A stretch of 64,000 bases of DNA from Methanoregula sp. (GCA_030694985.1 JAUYTV010000009.1:19964-83963), one strand, 5' to 3'; numbered from the stretch's first letter, positions 8,237 to 17,486 are shown. Notes: generated from the letters alone by a model not told the origin. A program made the numbers and translations.

Positions 8237-8390
8237 ACCCTATTCGCACGCTCCAGAGTGCAAGGTGACTATTAATAGGGTCGGATGTCCATTACATATC
8301 AGGTGGCTCTGAACGGTATTCCTTAAAAGTATGGCGTGAGAACGCACATGCGTATACGGGAAGCGGGACTTTTTTTCTCCCGCACGGGAG
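8237..8390 (+). other. Structured leader or upstream region of infB
   Basis: The 294-bp gap before infB contains several perfect inverted repeats. ACCCTATT (8237-8244) pairs with AATAGGGT (8274-8281) and encloses GCAC/GTGC. ACGCA (8342-8346) pairs with TGCGT (8349-8353). CTCCCG (8377-8382) pairs with CGGGAG (8385-8390), while the overlapping TCCCGC can instead pair with an upstream GCGGGA, giving two mutually exclusive hairpins just before the ribosome-binding site. Whether this part is transcribed is not known. Confidence 0.3.
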
Positions 8391-8418
8391 CTAAAGAAAC
8401 AAAGGAGGGTGAGGGTAT

Positions 8419-10197
8419 ATGGCGGGAAACCCGAAGATCAGGACACCGATTGTCTGCGTTATGGGGCACGTGGATCACGGCAAAACTTCGCTTCTTGACC
8501 GGATTCGTGGTTCTTCGGTTGTAAGCTCAGAAGTTGGCCAAATCACCCAGCACATTGGTGCAACGATTGTTCCCATTGAAGCAATCCGTTCCATGAGTGG
8601 CACAATAGGAAAAATTCCCATCAATATCCCAGGACTGCTCTTCATTGATACACCGGGACATCACGCATTCACCACGCTCCGCGCCCGTGGCGGTGCACTC
8701 GCTGACATGGCAATCCTTGTCGTTGACATCAACCAGGGATTCCAGCCCCAAACGATCGAAGCGCTCCAGATCCTGCGCAACTGCAAGACCCCGTTCGTGA
8801 TCGCAGCGACTAAGACCGATCGTATTCATGGCTGGAGAGTCTTTGAAAACGAGTCGTTCCTGTCATCCTTTGCTAAGCAGAACGACCGGGTACAGGGAAT
8901 TGTGGAGAACAAAACCTATGAGGTGGTCGGGAAGCTCTCCGAACTTGGTTTTTCCGCGGACCGGTTCGATCGCGTTTCAGATTTCCAGCGCAACCTTGCA
9001 ATCGTGCCTGTCAGCGCTCACACAGGAGAGGGGGTTTGCGATATGCTGATGGTCATGATAGGGCTTGCCCAGCGCTACATGGGAGATGCACTCACCCTCT
9101 CGGTTGACGGTCCGGGTGCCGGCACTGTGCTCGAAGTGAAAGAGGAACGGGGACTGGGAACCACACTGGATGTGATCCTGTACGACGGGACGCTCTCAAT
9201 AGGAGATGAGATCGCTGTCGCAACGCAAAGCGATGTGATCTTTACCAAGGTGCGGTCACTCTTAAAACCCCGACCGATGAAAGAGATCCTCATTGAGGAC
9301 AGGTTCGAGCGCGAGAAGATCGTAGTTGCAGCAGCCGGAGTAAAAGTCACCGCACCTGATCTGGAGGGAGTGATTGCCGGCTCTCCGTTCTTTGTAGTGC
9401 GGGGCAACCGCGATGATATCCGGGCAAAGATCAAAAAGGAGATGACCGAGATCCACGTCAACCTTGCTGATGAGGGGATCGTGATTAAGGCTGACACTAT
9501 CGGGGCACTTGAAGCGCTCTGCAAGGAACTTGAAGGCAAAGAGATTGGCGTAATGCGGGCAGAAGTCGGGCCGGTGAGCCGGCACGATCTGATCGATACC
9601 GAGACCATAAAAAACCCGGTATTCCGGGTCCTGCTCTCATTTAACACACCCCTGCTTCCCGATGTGGTGGAGATGATAAAAAACCCGCTGTATACGCAGG
9701 TAAAAATCTTTGAGGGGCGGGTGATCTACCAGCTTATCGACCAGTACGTTGAATGGCGGGACGAGCAGAAACGACTGCAGGACAAGCAGCGGTTCGAGCA
9801 CGTGATCATGCCAGCCAAGATCCGCCTCATGCCCGACTGTGTATTCCGGCAGAGCAACCCTGCCGTTGTCGGGGTACGGGTTCTTGGTGGAAAGTTGCGC
9901 AATGATGTCAACTTAATCAAGCTGGACGGCAAGAAAGTCGGCCATCTCAAGAGCATGCAGCTCCGGCAGGAAAATATAAGGGAAGCAGATGCCGGACTTG
10001 AAGTTGCGATCTCGATTGAAGGGGCAACGATCGGGAGACAATTAAACGTGGGAGATGACCTCTTTGTGGATGTTCCTGAGCGTCATGTGAAAGTGCTGGA
10101 GAAAGAGATGCTCAAGTCATTGAACACGAGCACACAGGAGATATTAGAAGAGTACACGTCGATGCGAAGGAAAACTGAACCCTTCTGGGCGAAGTAA
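8419..10197 (+). CDS. infB: Translation initiation factor aIF5B (IF-2 homologue)
   Basis: A 592-residue GTPase that promotes ribosomal subunit joining in archaeal initiation, of the usual archaeal aIF5B length. G1 is GHVDHGKT (16-23), G3 is DTPGH (77-81), and the G4 position reads TKTD (131-134) instead of the usual NKxD. Domain II (about 225-330) and the C-terminal domains III-IV, including IMPAKIRLMPDCVFRQSNPAVVGV, follow. A strong Shine-Dalgarno (GGAGGGTGAGG, 8403-8413) supports the ATG at 8419. The upstream region is hairpin-rich. Confidence 0.97.
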   Translation: MAGNPKIRTPIVCVMGHVDHGKTSLLDRIRGSSVVSSEVGQITQHIGATIVPIEAIRSMSGTIGKIPINIPGLLFIDTPGHHAFTTLRARGGALADMAILVVDINQGFQPQTIEALQILRNCKTPFVIAATKTDRIHGWRVFENESFLSSFAKQNDRVQGIVENKTYEVVGKLSELGFSADRFDRVSDFQRNLAIVPVSAHTGEGVCDMLMVMIGLAQRYMGDALTLSVDGPGAGTVLEVKEERGLGTTLDVILYDGTLSIGDEIAVATQSDVIFTKVRSLLKPRPMKEILIEDRFEREKIVVAAAGVKVTAPDLEGVIAGSPFFVVRGNRDDIRAKIKKEMTEIHVNLADEGIVIKADTIGALEALCKELEGKEIGVMRAEVGPVSRHDLIDTETIKNPVFRVLLSFNTPLLPDVVEMIKNPLYTQVKIFEGRVIYQLIDQYVEWRDEQKRLQDKQRFEHVIMPAKIRLMPDCVFRQSNPAVVGVRVLGGKLRNDVNLIKLDGKKVGHLKSMQLRQENIREADAGLEVAISIEGATIGRQLNVGDDLFVDVPERHVKVLEKEMLKSLNTSTQEILEEYTSMRRKTEPFWAK

Positions 10198-10356
10198 AAA
10201 TGCGATTGACCGGAAATGACAAGAGGGTTTAATAGCGTATTAGTATAATAAAATGGGTACTTCTCATGTGTAGGCGATCGAGCCGGCAGTTCGAGACGTG
10301 AAAAATCCTAACAATCGGGTTTTTTCCAAAAAAAAGACCAATAAGGAGAGATTTGA

Positions 10357-10788
10357 ATGGTGGACTTAAAAGTCGTATTATCAGACCCAAAGACCGGTCG
10401 CGCCTACAATGTCGATGCCAGCGGTGGCGCGGCAGGGTCGATCGTTGGTAAGCGTATTGGCGATGAATTCGATGCAGCCCCGATCGGGCTTGCTGGATAC
10501 AAGATCAGGATCACCGGTGGATCGGACAGGACCGGCATCCCCGCAAAGAAGGGCATTCCGGGTGCAGGGCGCAGGAACCTGCTCCTTGCAGGTGGAATTG
10601 GGTTTCATCCCTCTATGGACGGGGAACGCAGGAGAAAGACCGTCCGCTCCAGTGAGATCACCCAGGATTTTGTGCAGATAAATGCAAGCGTAACTGCCTA
10701 TGGAGAGAAAACTCTCGATGAACTCTTCCCGAAAATTGAAGGGGAGAAGGCTGAAAAAGCTGCGGCAAAAGCCCGCGGCAAAAGATAA
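10357..10788 (+). CDS. rps6e: 30S ribosomal protein S6e
   Basis: A 143-residue small-subunit ribosomal protein. The N-terminus VDLKVVLSDPKTGRAYNVD and the conserved GFPMRPD-equivalent segment SDRTGIPAKKGIPG are typical, and RRRKTVRSSEITQDFVQINA marks the end of the conserved domain. A short basic C-terminal tail follows. AAGGAG lies about 9 bp before the ATG. A likely TATA box (AGTATAATAAAA, near 10240) would give a leader of roughly 85-100 nt. It ends near a T-rich terminator-like tract. Confidence 0.96.
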   Translation: MVDLKVVLSDPKTGRAYNVDASGGAAGSIVGKRIGDEFDAAPIGLAGYKIRITGGSDRTGIPAKKGIPGAGRRNLLLAGGIGFHPSMDGERRRKTVRSSEITQDFVQINASVTAYGEKTLDELFPKIEGEKAEKAAAKARGKR

Positions 10789-10796
10789 GATACCAA

Positions 10797-10806
10797 TTCT
10801 TTTTTT
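10797..10806 (+). terminator. T-rich terminator after rps6e
   Basis: A run of T residues (TTCTTTTTTT) begins 9 bp after the rps6e stop, before a convergent gene. Archaeal RNA polymerase terminates at such tracts. Inferred from position and base run. Confidence 0.45.
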
Positions 10807-10835
10807 AAAGATTTTATCAAACGTAAAAAAAGGGA

Positions 10836-11369
10836 TTACACCGGGAAGTTGACACTCACTTCGCCATACGCAGAAGTGTTCCTGGCAGACGTTAGTACCT
10901 TTCCGTTCTTGTAAATCTCAACGACAATCTCGTGACGGGTGGAGCCATCTTCCTTGTGAAATGTTGCTGATACAGCACCTGTATTGGCATTGAGCGGGAA
11001 CACGCGATCACCGGAATTCCTCACTGTCACCATCTCCCCGTTTATCCCATAGGTTCCGGCAAAGCCGCCAATGTAGTTCACCCTGACAAAAGCCCCGTTG
11101 TCTGGAACAGTAGCAGTTGGTGCTTCTTTGATCAATTCCGGTTGTATACTTACGCCAGAAGCAGTCGTTGGCGGGACAGAAGAGCCAAAAGGTGCCTGTG
11201 TTGCCTGTACCGTGGTGCTTTGGACTGGCGCAGTCTGCACGCCGCTATTTCCACCGGTATTCCCGCCACCCATAAAAAACACGAGCGCCATCATTATCAC
11301 TGCAACGACACCTGCAACTGCTGCAACTGCCACCCATGGCTTGTCCCAAGGATCGTTTCTTCTCTTCAT
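10836..11369 (-). CDS. Membrane-anchored extracytoplasmic protein of unknown function
   Basis: A 177-residue protein with a single N-terminal membrane helix (about residues 13-33), a Gly/Ser/Thr/Pro-rich linker to about residue 85, and a beta-rich C-terminal domain of about 90 residues (FVRVNYIGGFAGTYGINGE and similar). Topology suggests a domain outside the membrane held by an uncleaved signal anchor. The C-terminal domain has the same general character as the lipoprotein at 4468-4944. No family function is known to me. Confidence 0.72.
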   Translation of the reverse strand: MKRRNDPWDKPWVAVAAVAGVVAVIMMALVFFMGGGNTGGNSGVQTAPVQSTTVQATQAPFGSSVPPTTASGVSIQPELIKEAPTATVPDNGAFVRVNYIGGFAGTYGINGEMVTVRNSGDRVFPLNANTGAVSATFHKEDGSTRHEIVVEIYKNGKVLTSARNTSAYGEVSVNFPV

Positions 11370-11479
11370 TTAAGTCAACTCCGGATATCGTTGAGGATAG
11401 ATCTTGAATAAATGGGCGAAATACTTTGTGCCCTGCTGATTTGGGATTTGATACAAGAGTTCGTTTTTAACGTGCGTGT

Positions 11480-11941
11480 TTAGCCATTCTTTACACTCTG
11501 CGTAAGCGCATCGGACAGATCCTCAAAGGGTACCCCGTATTTTTTTGCGAGAATAACAAGGGCTGCGGGAGGTAAAAGGTGATTATCAAATCCGTCCCTG
11601 ATCAACCGGTTCATCTCTGCAACAATATCGGTCTCCGGCAGATTTGTGACATTTATTATCCGTCCGATCAGTACCTGCGTTGGATCATTGCGCTCAAATA
11701 TGGAAGAGGTGGGCTTGAATCCGATAGGTATCGTAATTGCTGAAAGATCAAAACGCGGAGCATACATCCCGTTTTCAAGGCTCATGAGACCCTCTTCTTC
11801 CGCACGCCGCAGGATCTGGTTTGCCTGATCGGTGCTCATCCATTTCCGGTCGAGCGCGTAATAATAGACCAGCTCGTTCTTTCGCATACCGCTCTTTCGG
11901 GTATGCTTAAACGGTGCAGCGACCGTAACTTGCAGTGTCAC
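11480..11941 (-). CDS. DUF2240 family protein
   Basis: A 153-residue archaeal protein. The first ~60 residues resemble a winged-helix fold (LDRKWMSTDQANQILRRAEEEGLMSLENG), followed by a helical C-terminal region containing ILAKKYGVPFEDLSDAL. The family is widespread in euryarchaea and of unknown function; the fold hints at nucleic acid binding. It follows the next upstream gene by only 9 bp on the minus strand, so the two are probably co-transcribed, possibly with rps8e further up. Confidence 0.8.
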   Translation of the reverse strand: MTLQVTVAAPFKHTRKSGMRKNELVYYYALDRKWMSTDQANQILRRAEEEGLMSLENGMYAPRFDLSAITIPIGFKPTSSIFERNDPTQVLIGRIINVTNLPETDIVAEMNRLIRDGFDNHLLPPAALVILAKKYGVPFEDLSDALTQSVKNG

Positions 11942-11950
11942 TTTTAATAC

Positions 11951-12364
11951 CTAATCCAATAGAATTTTTTTCATATCGAGCGCATCTAACCCTTCACCAC
12001 TGCCTTCCTTTGCAATATCGATATCCGTGCGGGACACCTGATCGGTCAGGCGAATGTAAAAGACATCATTTGCTATGGGAACTTTTCCCCCGCCGCGCAG
12101 GGCAAGTTCAAGCACAGAACATTTCAAGTCTACAGCTTCTGTGATCACACCGGGTCGTAAAACATCAGGAGAGATCTCGCCAAATGTTGCCCGGTCAAGA
12201 GCAATTTCTATCCGGGTCTTGACCCGGACTAATTCTTTTCCGGTAGTCTTGGTTATCTCATGGTTATCCAGACCGGCAATATGCCTGAGCGTTTCGTTAA
12301 AAGGCATCCCCATCGCAAATGAGAGATCCACGCGCTGGGGGAAACGATAACAGATCCTTCGCAT
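11951..12364 (-). CDS. Conserved archaeal protein of unknown function
   Basis: A 137-residue protein that I do not recognise. It has no signal peptide or membrane helix. Alternating hydrophobic strands such as KTRIEIALDRATFGEI and SVLELALRGGGKV suggest an alpha/beta cytosolic fold. The ATG at 12364 is preferred over an in-frame TTG at 12379. It sits between rps8e (50 bp upstream) and a DUF2240 gene (9 bp downstream) on the same strand, so a role near translation or RNA is possible but unproven. Confidence 0.65.
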   Translation of the reverse strand: MRRICYRFPQRVDLSFAMGMPFNETLRHIAGLDNHEITKTTGKELVRVKTRIEIALDRATFGEISPDVLRPGVITEAVDLKCSVLELALRGGGKVPIANDVFYIRLTDQVSRTDIDIAKEGSGEGLDALDMKKILLD

Positions 12365-12414
12365 AGCTAGAGTATGCAAGTCTGAAAGAAAAAAGATTGC
12401 TGGTCTGATATTGA

Positions 12415-12792
12415 TTATTCGAGCAACACTGCGTTAATAACGCCATCCTGGCCCGGGCGACTCATAATGCGGGCGTTTCCAATCTCTGTTTTGATAACTG
12501 CGCCCTTGGTGAGCAGGTTCCGCCGGACATAGTTCGGGTTTGCATCGTTCTTTTCAACCTTTTCGATCTTCACTTTTTTGGTTTCACCGTTTGTGGGGTT
12601 GGTCACGTTTGCAAAGGCTGCCCTGAGTGCCCTGACCTTGTCGTTTCCACCAAACGTTCGGATGATCTTCCTGCGGTCTTCTCCGATATGGGTATCTGCC
12701 GGTGCAAGACCGATTTCTGCTCTCCGCTTCATTGCTGCCGGACGGCGCCTGCCACCGGTTACCTTACGTACTGATTCTCCCTGCCACTGCAT
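12415..12792 (-). CDS. rps8e: 30S ribosomal protein S8e
   Basis: A 125-residue small-subunit ribosomal protein, the normal archaeal length. It opens with MQWQGESVRKVTGGRRRP, the S8e signature, and carries the conserved NPNYVRRNLLTKGAVIKTEIG and SRPGQDGVINAVLLE segments. It is the first gene of a minus-strand cluster with two small uncharacterised genes. No strong Shine-Dalgarno is visible; a T/A-rich promoter region lies at 12800-12880. Confidence 0.96.
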   Translation of the reverse strand: MQWQGESVRKVTGGRRRPAAMKRRAEIGLAPADTHIGEDRRKIIRTFGGNDKVRALRAAFANVTNPTNGETKKVKIEKVEKNDANPNYVRRNLLTKGAVIKTEIGNARIMSRPGQDGVINAVLLE

Positions 12793-12983
12793 GGTGTCAC
12801 TCTCTATAAAATCTTCACGGAATAGACTTCCTCAAAGATGGTGCTCTATATATTCCCTTCAGAATTATTTATAGTATTTCCCGATTGTTTTGTAGACAGA
12901 CTTTTTTCTGAGCTCAGCCACTTTAAAGGAAATAATTTGTCAGGATTTTTCTGCTATCAGAATTTGTGAAAAAATACGATAAT

Positions 12984-13631
12984 TTATTTAAGGATACTCT
13001 CGAGTAAGGCTGCCACGCCATCACCGGTTTTTAAGTTTGTCCTGAACACGGGCATCGATGGATTGTACCGCTTGATATCCGATTGCATCCTGTCAAGGTT
13101 TGCCCCAACGAGCGGTGCAAGATCGACTTTGTTGATCACGCCAATTGTGCAGTCCCGGAACATCATCGGGTGCTTGTTTACCACATCGTCTCCTTCTGTA
13201 GAACTCACCACAACGATCCGCTTCTCAGCACCGAGCCGGAAATCAGTAGGGCAGACCATGTTACCCACATTCTCAATGAAGAGCACATCGATATCATCGA
13301 GAGGGAGGTGGGCAATAGCGTGTTCAACCATATGGGCATCGAGATGACATTCCTTGCCGGTATTTGCATTGAATGCCGGAATTCCCAGTGCAACAATCCG
13401 CTTAAAGTCATCGTCTCCGTATACGTCACCGGCAATTGCACCGGCCCTCAAATCTTTTTTATTGAGCAGAGGGACAAGGCGTTCGATGAGCGCAGTCTTA
13501 CCTGAACCGATCGCACCAAGGAGATCAAATGCCCGGACGCCGTGTGCCTTTAAGTGCTGTGCGTTCTGACCGGCCAGATTGTTGTTGACGTCGTACACAT
13601 CCTTCTCAATCCTGACGTCGATATGATGCAT
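12984..13631 (-). CDS. hypB: Hydrogenase/urease nickel incorporation GTPase HypB
   Basis: A 215-residue GTPase that delivers nickel to the active site of [NiFe] hydrogenases. The P-loop is GAIGSGKT, followed by GDVYGDDD and VICPTDFRLGAEKR-type switch regions (here VCPTDFRLG) and the NKVDLAP base-specificity motif. There is no His-rich N-terminal metal-storage stretch. The ATG at 13631 lies about 28 bp from the TATA element at 13657-13662, consistent with a leaderless mRNA. The promoter is shared with divergent SRP19. Confidence 0.95.
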   Translation of the reverse strand: MHHIDVRIEKDVYDVNNNLAGQNAQHLKAHGVRAFDLLGAIGSGKTALIERLVPLLNKKDLRAGAIAGDVYGDDDFKRIVALGIPAFNANTGKECHLDAHMVEHAIAHLPLDDIDVLFIENVGNMVCPTDFRLGAEKRIVVVSSTEGDDVVNKHPMMFRDCTIGVINKVDLAPLVGANLDRMQSDIKRYNPSMPVFRTNLKTGDGVAALLESILK

Positions 13632-13656
13632 GTAACATAATTGGGAGCGTACACTG

Positions 13657-13662
13657 TTTATA
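13657..13662. promoter_or_regulatory. Single central TATA element between hypB and SRP19
   Basis: TTTATA on the plus strand reads TATAAA on the minus strand. It lies about 27 bp from the SRP19 ATG (13687) and about 28 bp from the hypB ATG (13631), the distance expected for leaderless transcripts in both directions. No other TATA-like element is evident in the 55-bp intergenic space. Bidirectional use is inferred from geometry. Confidence 0.5.
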
Positions 13663-13686
13663 CCTTGACCCACAAACCCTCCTGCA

Positions 13687-13962
13687 ATGGTGGAAGGGGA
13701 GTGTATACTATATCCCTGCTACTTCAATGCAGGGTATTCACGCAGTGAGGGCAGGAGGGTTTCGGAAAGTCTGGCAGCCAAAGGACCGGTTCTTTCGGAT
13801 ATTGAACGCTCATTACGAAAGATTGGGGTAAAATACAGGGTTGAAGAGCACCACCACCCTGCACACTGGGAGCGCCATGAAGGCCGTGTTGTTGCTGAGT
13901 GGACGGATAAAAAAGAAGCGCTCATAAAAAAAGTAGCCCAGAAAATGGATAAGGGGCGGTAA
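13687..13962 (+). CDS. srp19: Signal recognition particle 19 kDa protein
   Basis: A 91-residue RNA-binding protein that helps assemble SRP54 onto 7S RNA for co-translational targeting. The motif CILYPCYFNAGYSRSEGRRV is the SRP19 hallmark, and the length is normal for archaea. The ATG at 13687 has no Shine-Dalgarno but lies about 27 bp from the TATA element, so it is probably leaderless. The next gene starts 4 bp after its stop and is likely co-transcribed. Confidence 0.95.
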   Translation: MVEGECILYPCYFNAGYSRSEGRRVSESLAAKGPVLSDIERSLRKIGVKYRVEEHHHPAHWERHEGRVVAEWTDKKEALIKKVAQKMDKGR

Positions 13963-13966
13963 ACGG

Positions 13967-14611
13967 ATGTACGACCTGCACACCCACACGATTCTCTCTG
14001 ATGGGGAGATGCTCCCGATTGAATTGATCCGGCGGATGTCTGTGATCGGTTACACAACAGTTGCGATCACAGATCACGCGGACCATTCCAACACTGAAGA
14101 GATACTCACAGCCCTTGCCAAGGTCCGGGAATCTGCAGATATCTATGGGGTAAGACTGCTCTGCGGAGTTGAGCTCACCCATGTCCCACCAACACTTATC
14201 GCAGGTCTTGCAAGGTCTGCAAAGGAACTGGGGGCAGATATTGTAATCGTTCACGGTGAAACAACTGTTGAACCAGTGGCTCCAGGTACAAACCATGCTG
14301 CCTGTGGATGCAAATACGTAAACGTGCTTGCCCACCCTGGACTCATCACGATTAAGGATGCACGGCTCGCTGCAAAGAACGGGATTGCCCTTGAGCTCAC
14401 TTCACGGGGCGGGCACAACCGGACGAACGGTCACGTGGCACAGATCGCACAGGTGGCAGAATGCCAGCTCGTGGTTGACTCTGACGCGCATGCTCCGCAC
14501 GATATTATGAGCGAACAGGCAAAATTTATCGTGGCAAAAGGGGCCGGACTGACCGATGAACAGTGCAGAGAGGTTATATCTTTAAATATCGAGCAGTTCC
14601 TTGGTTCCTGA
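13967..14611 (+). CDS. PHP-domain phosphoesterase (histidinol-phosphatase related)
   Basis: A 214-residue metal-dependent phosphoesterase of the PHP superfamily. Metal ligands are visible in DLHTHTILSDGE (3-14), ITDHADH (33-39), the CGVELTH strand, an internal HGE, NVLAHPG and the C-terminal DSDAHAP. It belongs to archaeal homologues usually annotated as histidinol phosphate phosphatase domain proteins; the substrate is not certain. It follows SRP19 by 4 bp. Confidence 0.85.
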   Translation: MYDLHTHTILSDGEMLPIELIRRMSVIGYTTVAITDHADHSNTEEILTALAKVRESADIYGVRLLCGVELTHVPPTLIAGLARSAKELGADIVIVHGETTVEPVAPGTNHAACGCKYVNVLAHPGLITIKDARLAAKNGIALELTSRGGHNRTNGHVAQIAQVAECQLVVDSDAHAPHDIMSEQAKFIVAKGAGLTDEQCREVISLNIEQFLGS

Positions 14612-14713
14612 AAATTCTATTTATACTTTCACGGAACATTTAAATGCCGTGCTGTCGAATTTATATAGATTACTAAATTATTTCAGTAATATTGTGTTTG
14701 TGGGGTTGTTCAG

Positions 14714-14938
14714 ATGAAGGTTGTTGGTCGAGCGATGAGCACCGTTGGCAGTCGGATGCTCATCATCCAGTGCGATGCCGGCCAACTACCCGCTTTATAC
14801 AGCGAAGTGACTGACAAGCGGATGAAACCGGTGGGAAAGATCCTGGATCTTTTTGGCAATATAAAAGCACCTTACGCTGCAGTCCTCTGCCGGGAAAAAT
14901 GCGCGGTTCTGCCCAATGAGAAACTCTTCGCAAAATAA
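14714..14938 (+). CDS. gar1: H/ACA RNA-protein complex component Gar1
   Basis: A 74-residue protein of the H/ACA pseudouridylation guide RNP. Its six-stranded barrel fits the pattern GKILDLFGNIKAPYAAVL, the conserved Gar1 signature. It binds Cbf5 and assists substrate turnover. A TATA box (TTATATA, 14661-14667) precedes it. It lies directly upstream of the TFB gene, an arrangement common in euryarchaea. The start is the ATG after a GTGGGGTTG stretch. Confidence 0.93.
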   Translation: MKVVGRAMSTVGSRMLIIQCDAGQLPALYSEVTDKRMKPVGKILDLFGNIKAPYAAVLCREKCAVLPNEKLFAK

Positions 14939-15002
14939 GATCACAACAACACAAGTACATTGGTTTGTGCCATCAGAAAAAAATCAGTAACGGGGAAAGT
15001 GG

Positions 15003-16007
<1,005 letters not shown>

Positions 16008-16013
16008 TTCACA

Positions 16014-16023
16014 TCATTTTTTT
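16014..16023 (+). terminator. T-rich terminator after tfb
   Basis: ATTTTTTT follows the tfb stop within about 15 bp, ahead of the tRNA-Ala gene. A typical archaeal intrinsic termination tract, inferred. Confidence 0.4.
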
Positions 16024-16113
16024 GCAGCCCTCTTGTCTCATGATGCGGCGACTGGCGTTAAGGGACAGCAACAACTAAATCTCCTGCGCTGGAAAATTGT
16101 ATGCCACAAAGGC

Positions 16114-16185
16114 GGGCTCGTAGATCAGGGGTAGATCGCTACGTTCGCAACGTAGAGGCCGCGGGTTCAAATCCCGCCGGGTCCA
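16114..16185 (+). tRNA. tRNA-Ala (anticodon CGC)
   Basis: A 72-nt cloverleaf. The acceptor GGGCTCG pairs with CGGGTCC and keeps the G3-U70 pair that alanyl-tRNA synthetase recognises. The anticodon arm CTACG-TTCGCAA-CGTAG gives CGC. The T arm GCGGG-TTCAAAT-CCCGC is intact, and the discriminator is A. A T-rich tract follows. Confidence 0.95.
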
Positions 16186-16396
16186 TTTTCCTGTTTTAAA
16201 AAAAAAACGGTCTGAAAAATTTTGGTCCTGAACGCATGCTTTTTTGCATTATGATGGGTGCAAAACCCGACTGCGTTTTACACTTTTAAGATTTGTCACC
16301 GGGGTTTTTTTTAAGTGCCATTGGGAAAAGGTTGTGCAGGAACCACGGTAAACATCATAAAACTGTATCTTACAATTTCAAAAATGGACGAGTGAA

Positions 16397-16582
16397 TCAT
16401 TTCTTCTGTTGCATAGATGCAACTTCACCTTCCAGCGTGGATTTGAGCTTCTCCAGCGCTTCAGAGAGATCGTTTGTTGTAGTGATGGTAAACGAGTTGT
16501 CACTCTTTGGGTCATGGTAGTTGACAACATATTCGATCAGCCCGTCCTTTGTTTTCTTGGGTTCAATGATCAGCTTGGCCAT
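16397..16582 (-). CDS. Small conserved-looking protein of unknown function
   Basis: A 61-residue protein beginning MAKLIIEPKKTKDGLIEYVVNY and ending in a charged helix (SEALEKLKSTLEGEV). The pattern of an N-terminal beta hairpin and a C-terminal amphipathic helix is regular, and the reading frame is well formed, so it is probably real. It sits alone between two tRNA-Ala genes on the opposite strand. No function can be assigned. Confidence 0.55.
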   Translation of the reverse strand: MAKLIIEPKKTKDGLIEYVVNYHDPKSDNSFTITTTNDLSEALEKLKSTLEGEVASMQQKK

Positions 16583-16693
16583 AATGTTTCATTGGAATAT
16601 TTTATTTTCGTGATTCATCTGCCTTGCGGATCCCTGATCAGTAACAACTATATGGGATAGACTGAAAAATAGTATGCCGCAAATCATATTGAA

Positions 16694-16765
16694 GGGCTCG
16701 TAGATCAGGGGTAGATCGTCACGTTTGCAACGTGAAGGCCACGGGTTCAAATCCCGTCGAGTCCA
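16694..16765 (+). tRNA. tRNA-Ala (anticodon TGC)
   Basis: A 72-nt cloverleaf closely similar to the tRNA-Ala(CGC) at 16114. The acceptor GGGCTCG/CGAGTCC keeps G3-U70. The anticodon arm TCACG-TTTGCAA-CGTGA gives TGC, and the T arm is ACGGG-TTCAAAT-CCCGT. Nearly all differences from the other copy keep base pairing. The discriminator is A. Confidence 0.95.
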
Positions 16766-16971
16766 TTCGTTTTTGGTACAGTTTCATTTAAAGACCGTCA
16801 GGTCTTGCCGGGATCGAAGGGCAGAGCCCTCGCGCCAATCACCATCAGGGAACGGGGATCCTCACGATGCGGGGATTGGATGTGGCACCTCCCATTCGAT
16901 TGAATGACAAGGATCAGATTTACCCTTAAAAAATTGCAAAGAACTAAAAAAAACCTGCTGAAAATGCAGTT

Positions 16972-17415
16972 TTAATCAATCCAGTCGAGCAGGTGGCGGG
17001 ACTTCTCCTGCTCACTCTTCTGGATGATCTTTGCTTTGACTTTTTTTACCGCTTCGGTTGCAGGAGACGACTGCTCGAACTGCCCGTAATCCATATAGTT
17101 GCGGGATATATGATCATCTGCTTCTACGGTAATCTCTTGTATGGGTGAATAAACCTCTTCAGACATTTCCATAGATGATGATTCCTGCCGGATATTCTGT
17201 TCAGGCACCAGAACCTGCGGGGTTTCCTGCATTATCATTGGGGCCATGACAGGGATTGCGGGGGGTGCCGGCTTTGCAACCTGCGGGAGTGCAGTGGTCT
17301 GACTGTATACGCCCTGCGGAGAACCCGACCTGTACAGTAAGAAATCCACAAAATCTTCGATTTCCCTGCGATGTTCAGGGGACAACCGGTCCAGCTTGCT
17401 TTCCAGTGATTCCAT
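16972..17415 (-). CDS. Uncharacterised protein with short DUF2281-like N-terminus
   Basis: A 147-residue protein. Its first ~30 residues (LDRLSPEHRREIEDFVDFLLYR) form an amphipathic helical segment like that seen in DUF2281-type small proteins. Residues 35-95 are Pro/Gln/Met/Val-rich and probably disordered, and the C-terminus ends in a charged helix with KVKAKIIQKSEQEKSRHLLDWID. No enzyme motif is visible. It is 71 bp downstream of thiL on the same strand. Confidence 0.6.
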   Translation of the reverse strand: MESLESKLDRLSPEHRREIEDFVDFLLYRSGSPQGVYSQTTALPQVAKPAPPAIPVMAPMIMQETPQVLVPEQNIRQESSSMEMSEEVYSPIQEITVEADDHISRNYMDYGQFEQSSPATEAVKKVKAKIIQKSEQEKSRHLLDWID

Positions 17416-17486
17416 ACAGTGCCAGCGTATTTGCAGAGAAATGTCTCGTGTTGATCGTATTTAATGCGCCGGTAGTTTGGGCCGGA

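Noticed and set aside
14668..14690. ATTACT/AGTAAT inverted repeat before gar1 as an operator
   Set aside because: Arms are only 6 bp in very A/T-rich sequence, which is easily found by chance.
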